Shown: positions 22,801 to 33,699 of the stretch, in pieces
How the letters are laid out: each line of letters opens with the position of its first letter
How positions within the stretch are numbered: position 1 is the first letter of the stretch
Source of the DNA: Chaetoderma sp. LZ-2023a
Lineage: Eukaryota; Mollusca; Caudofoveata; Chaetodermatida; Chaetodermatidae
Assembly: GCA_034401795.1 (NCBI GenBank)
Contig: CM067369.1
Location: 93,747,712-93,811,711, forward strand
DNA: 64,000 bases
Direction: 5' to 3'
Notes under the pieces: generated by a model
Database searches by the model: none
Told to the model about the DNA's origin: nothing
Seen by the model: only the letters and a program-made list of their open reading frames with translations
Program-made: the position numbers and the translations under genes

Positions 22801-22900
22801 GCTAACTGTTCTAGATGGATTCAGGTGCTATCATCATCGGTAAAATAATAATATTAAAGATTACAATATGAAAGATTAGAATATTATATACATATAATTT
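19848..22900. repeat. Tandem array, ~1-kb units, four copies
   Basis: The block 'gatattgtc...cagtaagag' starts at 19848, 20907, 21881 and 22201, giving unit lengths of about 1059, 974 and 320, plus an open last unit. The phrase 'ggtgtcaca.tttg' recurs near 20536, 21599 and 22785. Each full unit carries degenerate family-1 hairpin sequence ('cctgactgggaaccattgctgccta') and a TTAA-flanked family-2 insertion. Unit 2 has a partial deletion inside that insertion; unit 3 is almost entirely deleted. No coding frame is evident. Confidence 0.85.
20642..20845. mobile_element. TTAA-flanked family-2 MITE inside the tandem array
   Basis: Bounded by TTAA at 20638-20641 and 20846-20849. It starts CCCTTTCACGACAGG and ends CATTACAGGG. 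The interior has 'actagaatgactgactcgatagcggagcccttcattcaagtggtaaa', the family-2 palindrome core. Related shorter versions lie at about 21693-21820 and 21930-22138 in the next units. Confidence 0.7.
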
Positions 22901-23529
22901 CACGGCAAGACGACCTATGTCAGCTATGTAAGGTGGCCATCACATTATAGGACATTATAGGACCTGCCATCGATGGATATTCTGCTTTGATTGTATATAT
23001 TGAACAGTTTATATTGAAATTAAAACTACTTTGACTTTGATGATGATGATGATGATGATGACGAACTCCAGAAGATTTTCATCTGAAGGGCCTGCTGTCA
23101 AATAGACGGGATTTACTCAACACAGCAACAACAACAACAAGATCTCCAATGTTTTAAAAGTATTACGCCGTAGCATTTAATGGAAGTATGCGTACGTATA
23201 AGTACACTCTGGTATGATTGTTTTGTAAATGTATTAATGGCTTGTTTAAGCATAGGAAAGCCACATAATACACAATTATACTTTATTGAGGTTGTCTTAT
23301 GAATCCGTGATTGTTAAAGGTAAAGACATATTGATGCAAGGCATCAATGGTAAATAGCGTGCCCGGAGGTTATTATAATTCTGAGAATAAACTCAACTGT
23401 TTCATGAAAAAATGAAGTTATATAAAGGCATACAAGCCACTCATGACAAAAATATAAGCTGACAATACCACAAAAGAAGGAATATTTCTTGCAAAAAGAT
23501 ATGGGCAGATTAGCTATGGGCTAGGAAAA
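22901..23529. other. Region without recognisable genes
   Basis: Holds a GAT microsatellite (about 23035-23061) following 'actactttgactttg', which may be a LINE tail, and a short CAA tract near 23122. Nothing else is recognisable. Confidence 0.5.
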
Positions 23530-23612
23530 GGGTGTATGACGAAAATGACCGCCAGCTAAAATGACCGCGCCCGGGACAAGAATGACCGCTATTATGGCGA
23601 TAATGACCGCCA
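23530..23612 (+). repeat. AATGACCGC-rich repeat, left end of an 11-kb inverted pair
   Basis: Four AATGACCGC motifs at 15-30-base spacing. The sequence AGCTAAAATGACCGCG followed by GGGAC and AATGACCGCTAT recurs inverted at 34606-34662. Confidence 0.7.
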
Positions 23613-23818
23613 CTGCGAATCTATATTTTGACTTCTATTACCCGTTATAATATAGTGTATATAAATATAATATGTTATTTTTGTGGGAAGCGGACAACCA
23701 CAATGCACGAACTGCGCTGTAACGACTTTTTTGTAGGTGATCATTGTCTCGTTTTAATAATACCATAGATATAGATATTCATAGATCTAACTGTTGGATA
23801 TAATAATACCATAGATAT

Positions 23819-25677
23819 TAGAGCTGGGCGGTTTCCCGATAAAACCGGGAAAATCGCGATATTATTGTTATCGTTATCGTCTCATTTCTAAAAACCGGCA
23901 ATATCGCCAAATACCGTCAGTGACGGTATTGACAATTCATATATTGTATATTTTGATAATAAAGCATTTCATGCGAATTTGACGAGTCTGGTCTCTTCAT
24001 TTCCGTATTCATGGTAGTCAAAAGCAATCATTTTCGGCACTATTATTGCAGTAAATATATGTCCATGTGTTATATACATAGCCCTACTGTTCTTAGTATA
24101 GTTATCCTTCCATGCTCAATTAAATGTTGTTCCAATGAAGTTAAATCCGAAAATCATAGTTGCTGACAACGTTGAATACGCAAAATAGCAGCCATTTTTA
24201 AAACACAAATAAACTTAACTCAGCCTCGTTTTGATTATATTATTGGAATACCACCTTCGCTTTCCATAGCTGATGGCGCGATTGACGTCATTACAAGGGA
24301 ATACATAAAACATCGACCATCCAAATATCCTAGCGGGATAAATTCACTCGCTAACTATGACGATAAATTCAAGCGATCTAACTAAACTGGTGAAGCCTCT
24401 ATACCAGTAATACCATTGATATGCTGAATGCGCTAAAGGCAGCCGCAATATGAATGAAACAAGCCCGGCTGATCATGACAATAATTTCCAATCAAATTGT
24501 CTCCAAAATATTTAGCTAAAATCGGACAAATTATTAATAACTAATAACGTCTTAGATCATCTTTTCTAGAAGACAGCAGATCTTATAGCGTGGAATGTGT
24601 TGTATTCACTAATTTCGCGCGTTCTGGGTCATTGGCTCAGGCGACTATTGCGCCATCGATCTATAGGGCTATGATCTAACCACTTTCAAGACGAATGCAG
24701 AGGCTTTATGGAAATATAATTTAAAGGAAATAATAAATAAAGAGCTGATTAGTTTGAAAACCTTATGACCCAAAAGTTGTTACTGACATCGACAGCAACA
24801 ACTTTGAGTCAAATTGTTTTAAAATAATCTGTATAAATAGCTGATGATTATTTATTTTCACACACTCCGATAAGTCCAGTTTATAGGATGAAGTGTGTGA
24901 TTGACTTTCCTGCCGGTCGACAATGTTCTAAAGGGGTGGAATGGGGGCTGGGCGGACAGGTGGGGTTGATTAGTCAATTCCTTATAAAACTTGACCATTT
25001 TCAATAATTAACCATTCAGTACATGAATTTTGCACGTCAAGTATAATAATTTAATCAGTGCTCGACGATTCTTATCTACAATTCTACATTCTCTATTTTA
25101 TTGCTAAAAAAAATTCAGGTCATTTTGTTATCTTTATACACGCATACACGCGCGCAGCTGATCACGTCTTCAGACCTGGTTTGTCCATTAATTGATCATG
25201 TGCCTAATCGCGTGGTCTTTCTCGCGGAGCATTCATTATAAGCTTTCAATAGTAATAATAAAAACAGCTGATCGTGAATGCTTCACTAAACACTGCACCC
25301 GATTATGACCTGGTTAAAACCAATGAAAGATACTTGATGTTTTTAACCAATCAGATTAGACCCTTGGGATTTCCCTTGGAGATTCCTGCGCACACAGTGA
25401 CGGAGTTAAGGCCACTTATGTGCATCTTCCTCTTCACAATGACAAAGTAAAACGCAAAAAGGCGAGAAAAAAATATTTTATTTGGTGCTGAAACAAATAT
25501 AATACAAAGTGTAGGCTTTGTTTGTTTATACATCTAAAAAGGATGCCTATTCATAGATTGGCCATATTAACCCTATCATATCCAAAATTATTCCAAATAC
25601 CGCGATATTAGTAGTTATCGCGGTATTTTTCACAGATACCGTTATCGTCATCCCAATGACAATACCGCCCAGCTCTA
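23819..25677. mobile_element. Non-autonomous hAT-type element, 1.86 kb
   Basis: Ends are TAGAGCTGGGCGG and its exact complement. The element is flanked by a perfect 8-bp direct repeat, ATAGATAT (23811-23818 and 25678-25685), the target-duplication length of hAT transposons. Both ends carry cytosine/guanine-rich subterminal palindromic motifs of the ACCGCGATAT type. No transposase frame exists inside; a degenerate family-1-like hairpin occurs at about 24750-24832. It would depend on an autonomous hAT in trans. Confidence 0.85.
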
Positions 25678-26169
25678 ATAGATATAGATATTCATAGATC
25701 TAACTGTTGGATATTTAAATAATTGGTTAACTGGTTAACCTGCCATGCGTTTGATTTTTATACTATTTTATTTATGTTTTAGATGTAAGGTGGTCATAGA
25801 ATCTCCGTTTATTACTGGAATCATGCTAATAAGCAGGCTAGTTGGTTTCATCGAATATGCATACCTATATATGTATGCATATTGATTACTCACGACTCAC
25901 CACGAGAAGGTCAGCCTGATTGAGAGCCAGGTTAGTATAAACACGTGAATGTGCATGCAAAATAGAAATGGGTGAAATCAATTGAGTATTATTATTATTA
26001 TTATTACAGTAAAAAGTAATCATGATTGCCTGTTTACAAAACAAGAGAAAACGGTGTTCTAGTAAGTTATCTCTTATCTGCAACTGGACATTATCTATGT
26101 GGAAACGTCGTCATCATGACTGACACGTGAACTGCTTCTAATGTGTGTGTGTGTGTGCGTGCGTGTGTG

Positions 26170-26321
26170 TGTGTGACGTGCGCTGTCATTTCAATACACT
26201 TATGAATGATACGGTGTAAACTCGTCATAAAGCCGGAATAGTCTGTCAGTTACACGAATTTAATAAACAATATAATAAATATTCTGTTGGGTCCTTTGGG
26301 ACTAATTTGACTGAAAGCGGT
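26170..26321 (+). repeat. Left half of a family-1 hairpin element split by DIRS copy 1
   Basis: Ends in 'ggactaatttgactgaaagcggttt', the left arm of the family-1 palindrome. The right arm resumes at 33071 after the DIRS-like element, so that retroelement landed in the hairpin loop. Confidence 0.75.
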
Positions 26322-26333
26322 TTCTACTTCGAA

Positions 26334-26492
26334 TAATACTTACCAGATGTACTATTATGATAATATCTATTATCTAGTCTAGCTCAAAATAAACAATTAA
26401 AACTCCGCACTCTCCTGGTCCTGCCCATACTGTGTCCGGGAATACCATAGCCGCAGGTACCGAGTCAATTCCCAATCACAGTCAGATTCGTC
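26334..26492. repeat. Left inverted terminal repeat of DIRS copy 1
   Basis: From AATACTTACCAGATG to CAGATTCGTC, near-identical to the reverse complement of 32878-33035. The outermost ~12 bases at each end differ, as expected for DIRS ends copied from the internal complementary region. Confidence 0.9.
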
Positions 26493-26796
26493 TATTTTGC
26501 GCTTTTGAAAAGTCGCGGTTTTCTAGAGCTAATTAATTGAGCAATTAAGGAGTTTAGCGAGCGTATTTTACGTGGTTATCGGTGAACTCATGGAGGAATT
26601 GGGAAAATCATCACAGGGGCAGGTTGTATCAATCTAGAATTTATACATTCGTGCCATAATGACTGTTTGAAATTTCCTTAAATTGGCACATTGTTTTAAA
26701 ATGTTAGCCATTGTTGGAGTCGCTTCTGTGCCCGTTAACTTTTAGTTTAATTCGGGTACTCGGTTAATTTTCTCTTGCGACTCGGTTCCTCTAAAT

Positions 26797-29110
26797 ATGG
26801 ATGCGCCCTTAGCCAAGATGGCGGCGCCCATGTATTATGTCGTTCTTGGATTGGTGTGTCTATGCACTCTGTTTATCGCCGATATTAGCTTTCGCTTCAT
26901 TGTCAAAGGTGTTTGTAGCGATTGGCGATGTAGCCTTGGTTATTTAACGTTAGTTAAAGGCTGAGTTGTGTGTTTTAAAAATTTTTCACTAAAAAAAGTT
27001 TCAAATATCTCCTGCCTAAGAATTTGATAATCATTAATTTAAGAGAAAGTTAATGTGTTTAAGAAATCTTAACTATCAAGTCGATTGTGCGTATTGCTCG
27101 TCATCATTTGTCATGTGCAGCGTTTTAATTTTTCTCTGTGTTCGCAGAAACCTAAGAATCCGGATACGTTGTGCCAAAAGTGCAACCGATTCATGAAACG
27201 GAAGTATTTGGGACATCACTGCGTGGCGTGCGCCCAGTGTAAGGTCGGGAGCCCTTGTGATGTGTGTGTGAAGTGGTCGTCGGCAATGGTGGCAGAGTTC
27301 GACAGGGATCGGCGTGCGAGACTGGAGAGGATCGCGAAGGATAAGGCAGCGAAGTAGCAGCAGGCGTCGTTGATGGGACTGGAAGGTCGGCTGAATGACA
27401 GGATGGATTCAACCCTGGGCGTATGGGCAGCCCAGTTCAAGGCAATGTTTGAATCATTGCAGTCCACAGTCCCGGTGACGCAAGCTGGTGCAGGACAACC
27501 ATTAGGTGGTCCGGCTAGTTCTGCTGAGGGTCATGCACCTGCCCCTTCTCTGTCCTTGGCTCAAGAGCCGACGATAGAGGAGGAAGATTTGTTGCTGATG
27601 GAAGATTCCGGCATGCCAGATATTTCTAAGACGGCAATGCCCGGTACGTCCCAGGGGTCGCTCTCGGGATTAGTACGGGTTTGCCAAGCGGACGGTGATG
27701 TCGACGTTCCGTCGGGCATTTTCCATCCGCTATTTGTGCAACCGGAGGGGTCGGCAGAGCCGTGTTTTGCGGTTCCTGCTGGTATTCCGGCGGCGTTAGG
27801 TGCGGCTCCTATCGGAATGCCGTCACCTGCCATAAGCAAAGCGGTCGTGGTCCCGACTCCCGTGCTGGAGCCGATGGACTGCAGAGAATCCGGGTCTGGC
27901 GATTCGTTAGACACCGGTGCCGCTGGTAGTCGCGCTATGGATGCGCTCTGTCTTGGCAGAGAGGTGTCCCATAGCGCTCAGCATGGATCGTCGGTGGCCC
28001 TCTCATCTAAGGGAGAGAGGGAGGATGAAAACGGCAGTTCGTTGATGGACGAGTCCGTTTTCTGCACCGAAGCTGAGTGGGTGCAGGTCCTCGGATGGAT
28101 GACCAATCGTCTCGGGTTGGCATCTGATCTGGGATCTCAGCGCGATCCGGCGATGGAGCGGATGTCAGAGCGAGCGGCTAGCGCTCTGTCAAGTGGCTCT
28201 TCTGTCATGCCAGCACTCCCGTTGGACACGCAGACTTCCGACATGCTGGAAGTTGCGGCATACCGTCTGGTTCAGCCAGACTATGCATTGCCAAAGGCCC
28301 CGAGGGGGATAAGGAGTAGGGTCCGTTTTCCGGAGCTGACCTACCATCAGTACGCCCGTGTTCCACGGCTTTCCGTTGCGGAACGAGAGGCTCTGAATAG
28401 GCCGTTGGCTGGGAAGGCTAAGGGGCGGTCGCATCCCTTGGTTTCCCAGACCAACAAAGACCCGTTCAATGAGCTCATGCTCATTGGGGATGCGGCGAGG
28501 GCAGCCATGGCTGCGCTGTCGCACGGGTGTACCGTCTTGCAGGGTATGCTGGACTGCACGGCGGATGGTGAACAGGTGCCAGAGGCTGCTCCCGGCGTTG
28601 TTCGGGACACCATGCGCCAGTCTCAGGATTGCCTGGCCAGGGTGATCACTAGGACATTGGCAGAGCCAGGATTGTGTAGAACCAGGACCAGAGATGAGGG
28701 CTGCATTATCTTCTGCACCTTTCATAGGTCCAGGCTTGTTCGGCGGCTCGGCACGACAAGCACTCTCCAAGGTCGCGTCAATGGTTGCAGAGCAGGAGGT
28801 AGTCGGCAAGTCGTGGAAGTCGACTAAGAGGACACAGCCGCAGCAGTCCTACAGGCAACATCGCCAGGAGCAGCAGCGACAGCGTCCTAGATTGCCCTTC
28901 CGTCCTTCTGGCCGTGATGCCCATAGGCCATCCGGATCACAAGGACCTGGCCGTTCATCCTCATACAAGTCCTCTAATAAGAGGCCGTATGAGGAAGACA
29001 GGAAGGGTGGCGGTTCGGGCCGTGGCGGCTACCGTAAGGATGGCCGTGGCGGCGGTTCCGGACCGTCGTACTACAAGAAGCCGAGGGGCAGCCGTGGGGC
29101 TCGTTCCTGA
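26797..29110 (+). pseudogene. DIRS copy 1 gag-like gene with 5' intron (broken)
   Basis: Proposed exon 1 is 26797-26838 (MDAPLAK...) and exon 2 starts at 27148 after a pyrimidine-rich TTCGCAG acceptor. The intron (26839-27147, 309 nt) is inferred from copy 2, where the donor is clearer. Exon 2 opens with a Cys/His cluster (CQKCNRF...HHCVACAQCKVGSPCDVC). An in-frame TAG occurs at 27355-27357, then the frame is open from 27358 to 28827. A shift near 28700 leads to the C-terminal part 'FIGPGLFGG' and an Arg/Gly/Ser-rich basic tail ending at 29110. The protein presumably packages element RNA; two lesions make it non-functional as read. Confidence 0.7.
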
Positions 29111-31256
29111 CGGGTTTCCGGCGGACCCAGTACTGGTGGCTTTGGAGGCGAATGGAGTCGAGAATCTTCACCCAAGCGATTTAGCGTCTTATCGGCCAAT
29201 CTTGATTCCTTCCGTCGGAGGCAGACTTCAGTTGTTCCTAAGCCAATGGGAACAGGTCGTGCGCGACTGTTTAGTTTGTCAGTGGATAAGAAACGGCTAC
29301 AATCCGGACTGGCTCATCCATCAATCGTTAGTTCCGTTAACTTCGACTCCAATATGGACTCCTGTTCCAAGGGAATCAGATCGTCTAGACGCCATTCGGT
29401 CAGAAATAGAGTCTCTTCATCAGAAGAAGGCGATTCATCTAGTCAAAGATCAGTCTTCACTGGGCTTCTATTCGATCATGTTCCTCGTTCCGAAGCGTAC
29501 TGGAGGATGGAGACCAATTCTCAATCTCAAACCGTTGAACAAATTTATTCTTTCTCCCAAATTTCAGATGGAGACGGTGGCAGCGGTAATGACAGGGCTG
29601 AGGAAAGGCATGTGGGGAGTGTCGATAGATCTGAAGGATGCATATTTTCATATTCCAATGTCAATTCCTTTTCAGAAGTACCTTCGTTTTGCATTCCAAG
29701 ACAATGTTTGGGAATTCAATGCTCTCCCGTTCGGCCTGACGACAGCTCCGAGGGTCTTCACCAAGGTGGTTCTCGCCATGACTTCTTTACTTCGCAGGAG
29801 AAACATAGCTGTTCACACGTACATAGACGACTGGCTGCTAAAGGCGGGGAATCCAGTCACTCTGCGCAGCAATCTGCAGGTAGTCCTAGCCTTATTAAAG
29901 GATCTAGGGTGGATTGTGAATCTAGAGAAATCAGAACTGACTCCATCCCAGGAGTTTGTTTATCTGGGAATCTTTTTCAATCTCAGGGACGGCGTAGCTT
30001 TTCCGGCGGAGAGCAGAGTCAAAAGCCTGATTGCAGTTTTGGAGTCGGTTTCTCTAGGAGCCTATCTGACGGCGCGCCAGTTTCTCAGGATACTGGGGTT
30101 ACTAGTATCGTTAGAGAAGGTGGTTCCATATGCGGCACTCAGGCGCAGGCCAATTCAGATGTATCTAATGTCATTCTGGTCTCAGAAAACGGATCCGTTA
30201 TCTCTGAGGATACCAGTCAAAGAACCATTGATATTCCACCTTCAGTGGTGGTTATCCGAACAGAATCTCCTGCGAGGTGTTCCTCTACAACCTCCTCAAC
30301 CTCAGATGTCCATCTTCATGGATGCATCGTTGACGGGTTGGGGAGCGGTATTGGACAATCAGTCAGGGGAATGGGATCGGACCAATGCGCAGAAACATAT
30401 CAATGTGCTCGAACTATTAGCAGTGGTATTTGCACTTCGAAAGTTCGAGAGTCTAATTCAAGACAAAGTTGTCCTAATAAGGACAGACAACTCAACAGTG
30501 GTGTCTTATTTGAACCGCCAGGGCGGGACGAGATCACCAGAGTTGTGTATGATGGTTTGGAACCTTCTGCTGTGGTGCCAAGAGAGGAATATTATTCTTC
30601 GGGCAGCACACATTCCAGGAAGATTGAACATCCTAGCGGATGCTCTCAGTCGAAGGACGGTTTGTCGTCCGACGGAATGGCAGCTCAACCAATCGGTAGC
30701 GGAGGTTCTATTCAAATAATGGGGCAAGCCAAATGTCGACCTGTTTGCAATGAATCAAAACGCAAAGATGGTCACTTACGTGTCACCGATCCCGGACCCA
30801 CTAGCCTTAGCAGTAGACGCACTGGCGATAAGTTGGGAGGGAATGTACGCGTATGCGTACCCTCCAACAATTCTCATCCCGAAAGTTCTGGCAAAGATAA
30901 GAGAGGGGATGTGCCAAGTACTACTGATCGCCCTGTATTGGCCAGGCCGATCATGGTTTACGGATCTGCTGGACCTTCTGGTCTGCAATCCAATCTCTCT
31001 GCCAGACGCAAGAGATCTAATCTCTCAGAACAAGGGTCTGTACCTTCACGACAGACCAGAAATGTTCAGATTGACTGCATGGATGTTATCAAGCAGCGTG
31101 CAATTGAGGGTGGCTTTTCTGAGCAAGCAGCGAAGTTTGTTGCTTCAGCCAGAAGAGTTTCAACCACAAAGACATATAATTATAGAATCAACAAATTTGC
31201 ACAGTGGTGTGAGAGAGGAGATATTGATCCCTTTTCTGCATCTGTTCAACACGTAG
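28914..31256 (+). pseudogene. DIRS copy 1 reverse transcriptase-RNase H-methyltransferase-like gene (one stop)
   Basis: Overlaps the gag tail in another frame. The polymerase has WRPILNLKPLNKFI, SIDLKDAYFHIP (motif A Asp), ALPFGLTTAPRVFTK (motif B) and HTYIDDWLLKA (catalytic IDD). RNase H follows: IFMDASLTGWGA, LELLAVVFAL, IRTDNSTVVSYL, HIPGRLNILADALSR. A TAA at 30717-30719 then interrupts the frame, which continues in register through a domain with NVDLFAMN and YAYPPTILIPKV to 31256. I place that last domain as the Dam-like region DIRS elements carry. Copy 2 reads through at the equivalent stop position. The polymerase and RNase H motifs are intact. Confidence 0.9.
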
Positions 31257-32104
31257 CAGATTTTATCTGTCATTTATACGAAGTTGACAAACTTGTACCT
31301 TCTACCCTAGCAGCATATAAGTCTGCATTAGCTTCAGTCATTCCCAGTCTCACGATTGGAGGAGTGGAGAATGACACCTTGAATGAAGTTATCAAAGGAA
31401 TGAGCAATCTGCGACCTAGACAGCCAATTCCTATTCCATCTTGGAATCTATATCTTGTTCTACAGGTTTTAGGACAGGCTCCTTTTGAACCGATTCGATC
31501 TATTGATATTAAACTGTTAACTATTAAATCAGTTTTCTTGGTTGCAGCAGCGTCGGCGAGAAGGAGAAGCGAAATACATGCGCTTTCTGCCGAACAAGAC
31601 CGTTTTGTCGTCACGGGTGAAGGTTTAATACTACTTCCACGTCTTTGTTTCCTGGCAAAGAATCAGTCACTTAAATATCCAGGACAGCCGATCAATTTGC
31701 CAAGTTTAACTAGACATGACCCAAACTCTTCTGTTTGGTGTCCTGTCAGATGTCTTAAAATGTATAAGAAACGTACTAATGAGTGGAGAGACGACCCGAA
31801 ATCTCTGTGGTTATGTCTCAAAGCTCCCCATTTACGTGCCTCGAAAGATACTATTTCTCGTTGGATAGTTGACGCTATTAAGATGTCGCACAAAATCGCT
31901 ACAGGAAAGCAGATTGATCGTGCGAATGCCCATGAGGTCCGAGCACTAGCAGCATCATCGGCCCTTTATACGGGTGTCTCATTAGAGGAGGTGATGTCTG
32001 TAGCACAATGGCATGCCGAGTCGTCATTCACTGATTTCTACCTTCGCGACATCTCCAGCGCACTTAATCCGGTAGCCGTCGCCAATCTGTCGAATCTAAA
32101 CTAA
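31079..32104 (+). CDS. DIRS copy 1 tyrosine recombinase
   Basis: About 341 residues from ATG 31079, overlapping the end of the polymerase frame by ~180 nt in another frame. The N-terminal part has the SAM-like DNA-binding region (YNYRINKFAQWC, LAAYKSALASVIP). The catalytic domain shows ASARRRSEIHAL (first Arg), HEVRALA (His-x-x-Arg), AQWHAESSFTDFYLRD (Trp/His and the nucleophile Tyr). It would integrate circular DNA at short homologous sites. The frame also stays open far upstream, but that part is only the shadow of the polymerase gene. No stop or shift is seen. Confidence 0.92.
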   Translation: MDVIKQRAIEGGFSEQAAKFVASARRVSTTKTYNYRINKFAQWCERGDIDPFSASVQHVADFICHLYEVDKLVPSTLAAYKSALASVIPSLTIGGVENDTLNEVIKGMSNLRPRQPIPIPSWNLYLVLQVLGQAPFEPIRSIDIKLLTIKSVFLVAAASARRRSEIHALSAEQDRFVVTGEGLILLPRLCFLAKNQSLKYPGQPINLPSLTRHDPNSSVWCPVRCLKMYKKRTNEWRDDPKSLWLCLKAPHLRASKDTISRWIVDAIKMSHKIATGKQIDRANAHEVRALAASSALYTGVSLEEVMSVAQWHAESSFTDFYLRDISSALNPVAVANLSNLN

Positions 32105-32711
32105 GCCACTTCCGACCACTACTTCGCACACATCACTAAAGTCTTCCGCCTACACTGAACAAACGCTATGCACATGACTGAGTACGACCGTGGATTGGGC
32201 CGAGCTCCTGTGATGATCAAGAAAAGATCAAGCACTCAAAATGGTGAGTGTGTACATTAATTAAGTGACTATAAATATGTTTACTTACAGTCGAAATACC
32301 AGACTGCTTAGGTAAATAGTCTGGTACAAGAGTATTCTTATCCAATCAACCAGACATTAGACTCATTCCAATTTGAAAATCTAGTCGATATACTGACATT
32401 TTTTCAAAGTTAGAAGTTGTAGTAGCTTCTTTGCACTCTACTGGACTGCCCTAGCTGAGACTTCGGGCTGACACGGGTCTGGTGGGTGTTGCATCCCCAG
32501 TGACAGCCCTCTGAATTTTGTGCGGACAAAAGAGGGGGGGAGCGCGGTCTAGACCATGGAAGTTTAGCACTCTATGAGTCAGATAGCAGAACCCAAGCAT
32601 ATGCCAGGGTTCTAGTCTCTTCACAACCTTCTCTGTTGGATGGTAGTTGAGTGCTGGTTCGAGCCTCACCTCCTCCCACCGGCATTTTCTGGCTGTCGAA
32701 ATCCGGAGTTT

Positions 32712-32811
32712 ATCATAATAGTACATCTGGTAAGTATTATTCGAAGTGGAATAAAAAAAGCATCTGCTTTTGTTTCTACGAGAATTCTTAATACTTACCA
32801 GATGTACTATG
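32712..32811. repeat. Internal complementary region of DIRS copy 1
   Basis: The first half is the complement of the left outer end (GTAAGTATTATTCGAAGT) and the second half the complement of the right outer end (GCATCTGCTTTTGTTTCTAC, AGAATTCTTAATACTTACC). It represents the circle junction used to regenerate both ends during reverse transcription. Confidence 0.9.
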
Positions 32812-32877
32812 GCCCTGCCTCAGCCGCCCCGCTGAGGTGAGGCTGAGCTGCTTTCGCATTTTGCCAAGGCAAACATA

Positions 32878-33035
32878 AGACGAATCTGACTGATTTGGAA
32901 TTGACTCGGTACCTGCGGCTATGGTATTCCCGGACACAGTATGGGCAGGACCAGGAGAGTGCGGAGTTTTAATTGTTTATTTTGAGCTAGACTAGATAAT
33001 AGATATTATCATAATAGTACATCTGGTAAGTATTA
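32878..33035. repeat. Right inverted terminal repeat of DIRS copy 1
   Basis: Inverted counterpart of 26334-26492, from AGACGAATCTGAC to CTGGTAAGTATT. The unique outer end continues to about 33070 (GCGGATGCTTTTTT). Confidence 0.9.
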
Positions 33036-33070
33036 AGAATTCTCGTAGAAACAAAAGCGGATGCTTTTTT

Positions 33071-33240
33071 GATGCTGTCAAAGGCAGCAACAGTAACCAG
33101 TGAAATTAGTTTCAAAATAGTCAATAGGATAGCTGGATAGCTACCACGAAATTGGAATTCTGGATTAAAATGATATAAATCGATCCCAACATGCGCTGAG
33201 TATGGGCGGCGGGCCGGTTCCAACAGCTATCGGGGTCAGC
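33071..33240 (+). repeat. Right half of the split family-1 hairpin element
   Basis: Begins in the loop ('gatgctgtcaaaggcagc'), then the right arm 'ccagtgaaattagtttcaaaatagtcaat' and the usual family-1 right flank ('aaattggaattctgg', 'tcgatcccaacatgcg', 'tatgggcgg'). Confidence 0.75.
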
Positions 33241-33398
33241 GAAATAGGATTCAAAATGTTCAATGGTTTTCCAGTAGGCCTATATCTGTCTTGCTATATA
33301 GTGTTCTTGCTGTATGACACCGCAACGAGCCGTGTAACATGTTTTCGATGATCAGAAATGTAATCTTATTTATGATTCATATTAATGTATTAAATATT

Positions 33399-33694
33399 GT
33401 TGATTATTTTAAAACTAATCTGACTGTCATCGGCAGCCGGGACAGCAGTAGGTTCCAGCGAAATAGATTTCAAATTTTTATCTGTCTATATATATGGGCA
33501 ATATTATTTCAATAAACTCATGCATAAGAAATATATGGTGTAGGTGTAACGTGTTTTCACGTGTCAAAATTTAGGATAAAAGACAACCATTTATTTAACA
33601 GGTAATATGTGGCGAATATTTTGAACAAAATTTGACTAGGACTGGCAGACTGACAGCAATATGTTCCAGTGAAATATGTTTCAAAATATTCAGC
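33399..33694. repeat. Two degenerate family-1 hairpins
   Basis: Palindromes at 33399-33478 (AAACTAATCTGACTG...AGATTTCAAATTTTT) and 33613-33694 (ATTTTGAACAAAATTTGACTAGG...TTTCAAAATATTCAG). Both retain the arms and a 'ggcag...acagca' loop but have many mismatches. Confidence 0.65.
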
Positions 33695-33699
33695 ATTGT

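Larger units (their letters stand above)
26322..33070 (+). mobile_element. DIRS-like tyrosine-recombinase retrotransposon, copy 1
   Basis: 6.75 kb with inverted terminal repeats (26334-26492 and 32878-33035), an internal complementary region (32712-32811) made of the complements of both outer ends, and gag-like, reverse transcriptase/RNase H and tyrosine recombinase genes in overlapping frames. This is the diagnostic organisation of DIRS1-type elements, which integrate as circles by recombinase without target duplications. None is seen here. Confidence 0.92.

Noticed and set aside
29246-31078. Long Ser-rich N-terminal extension of the copy 1 recombinase frame
   Set aside because: It overlaps the conserved polymerase/RNase H frame and has no domain of its own; the recombinase proper starts near 31079.
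32451-32726. 91-codon minus-strand frame at the 3' end of DIRS copy 1
   Set aside because: It has no counterpart in copy 2 and partly overlaps the internal complementary region.
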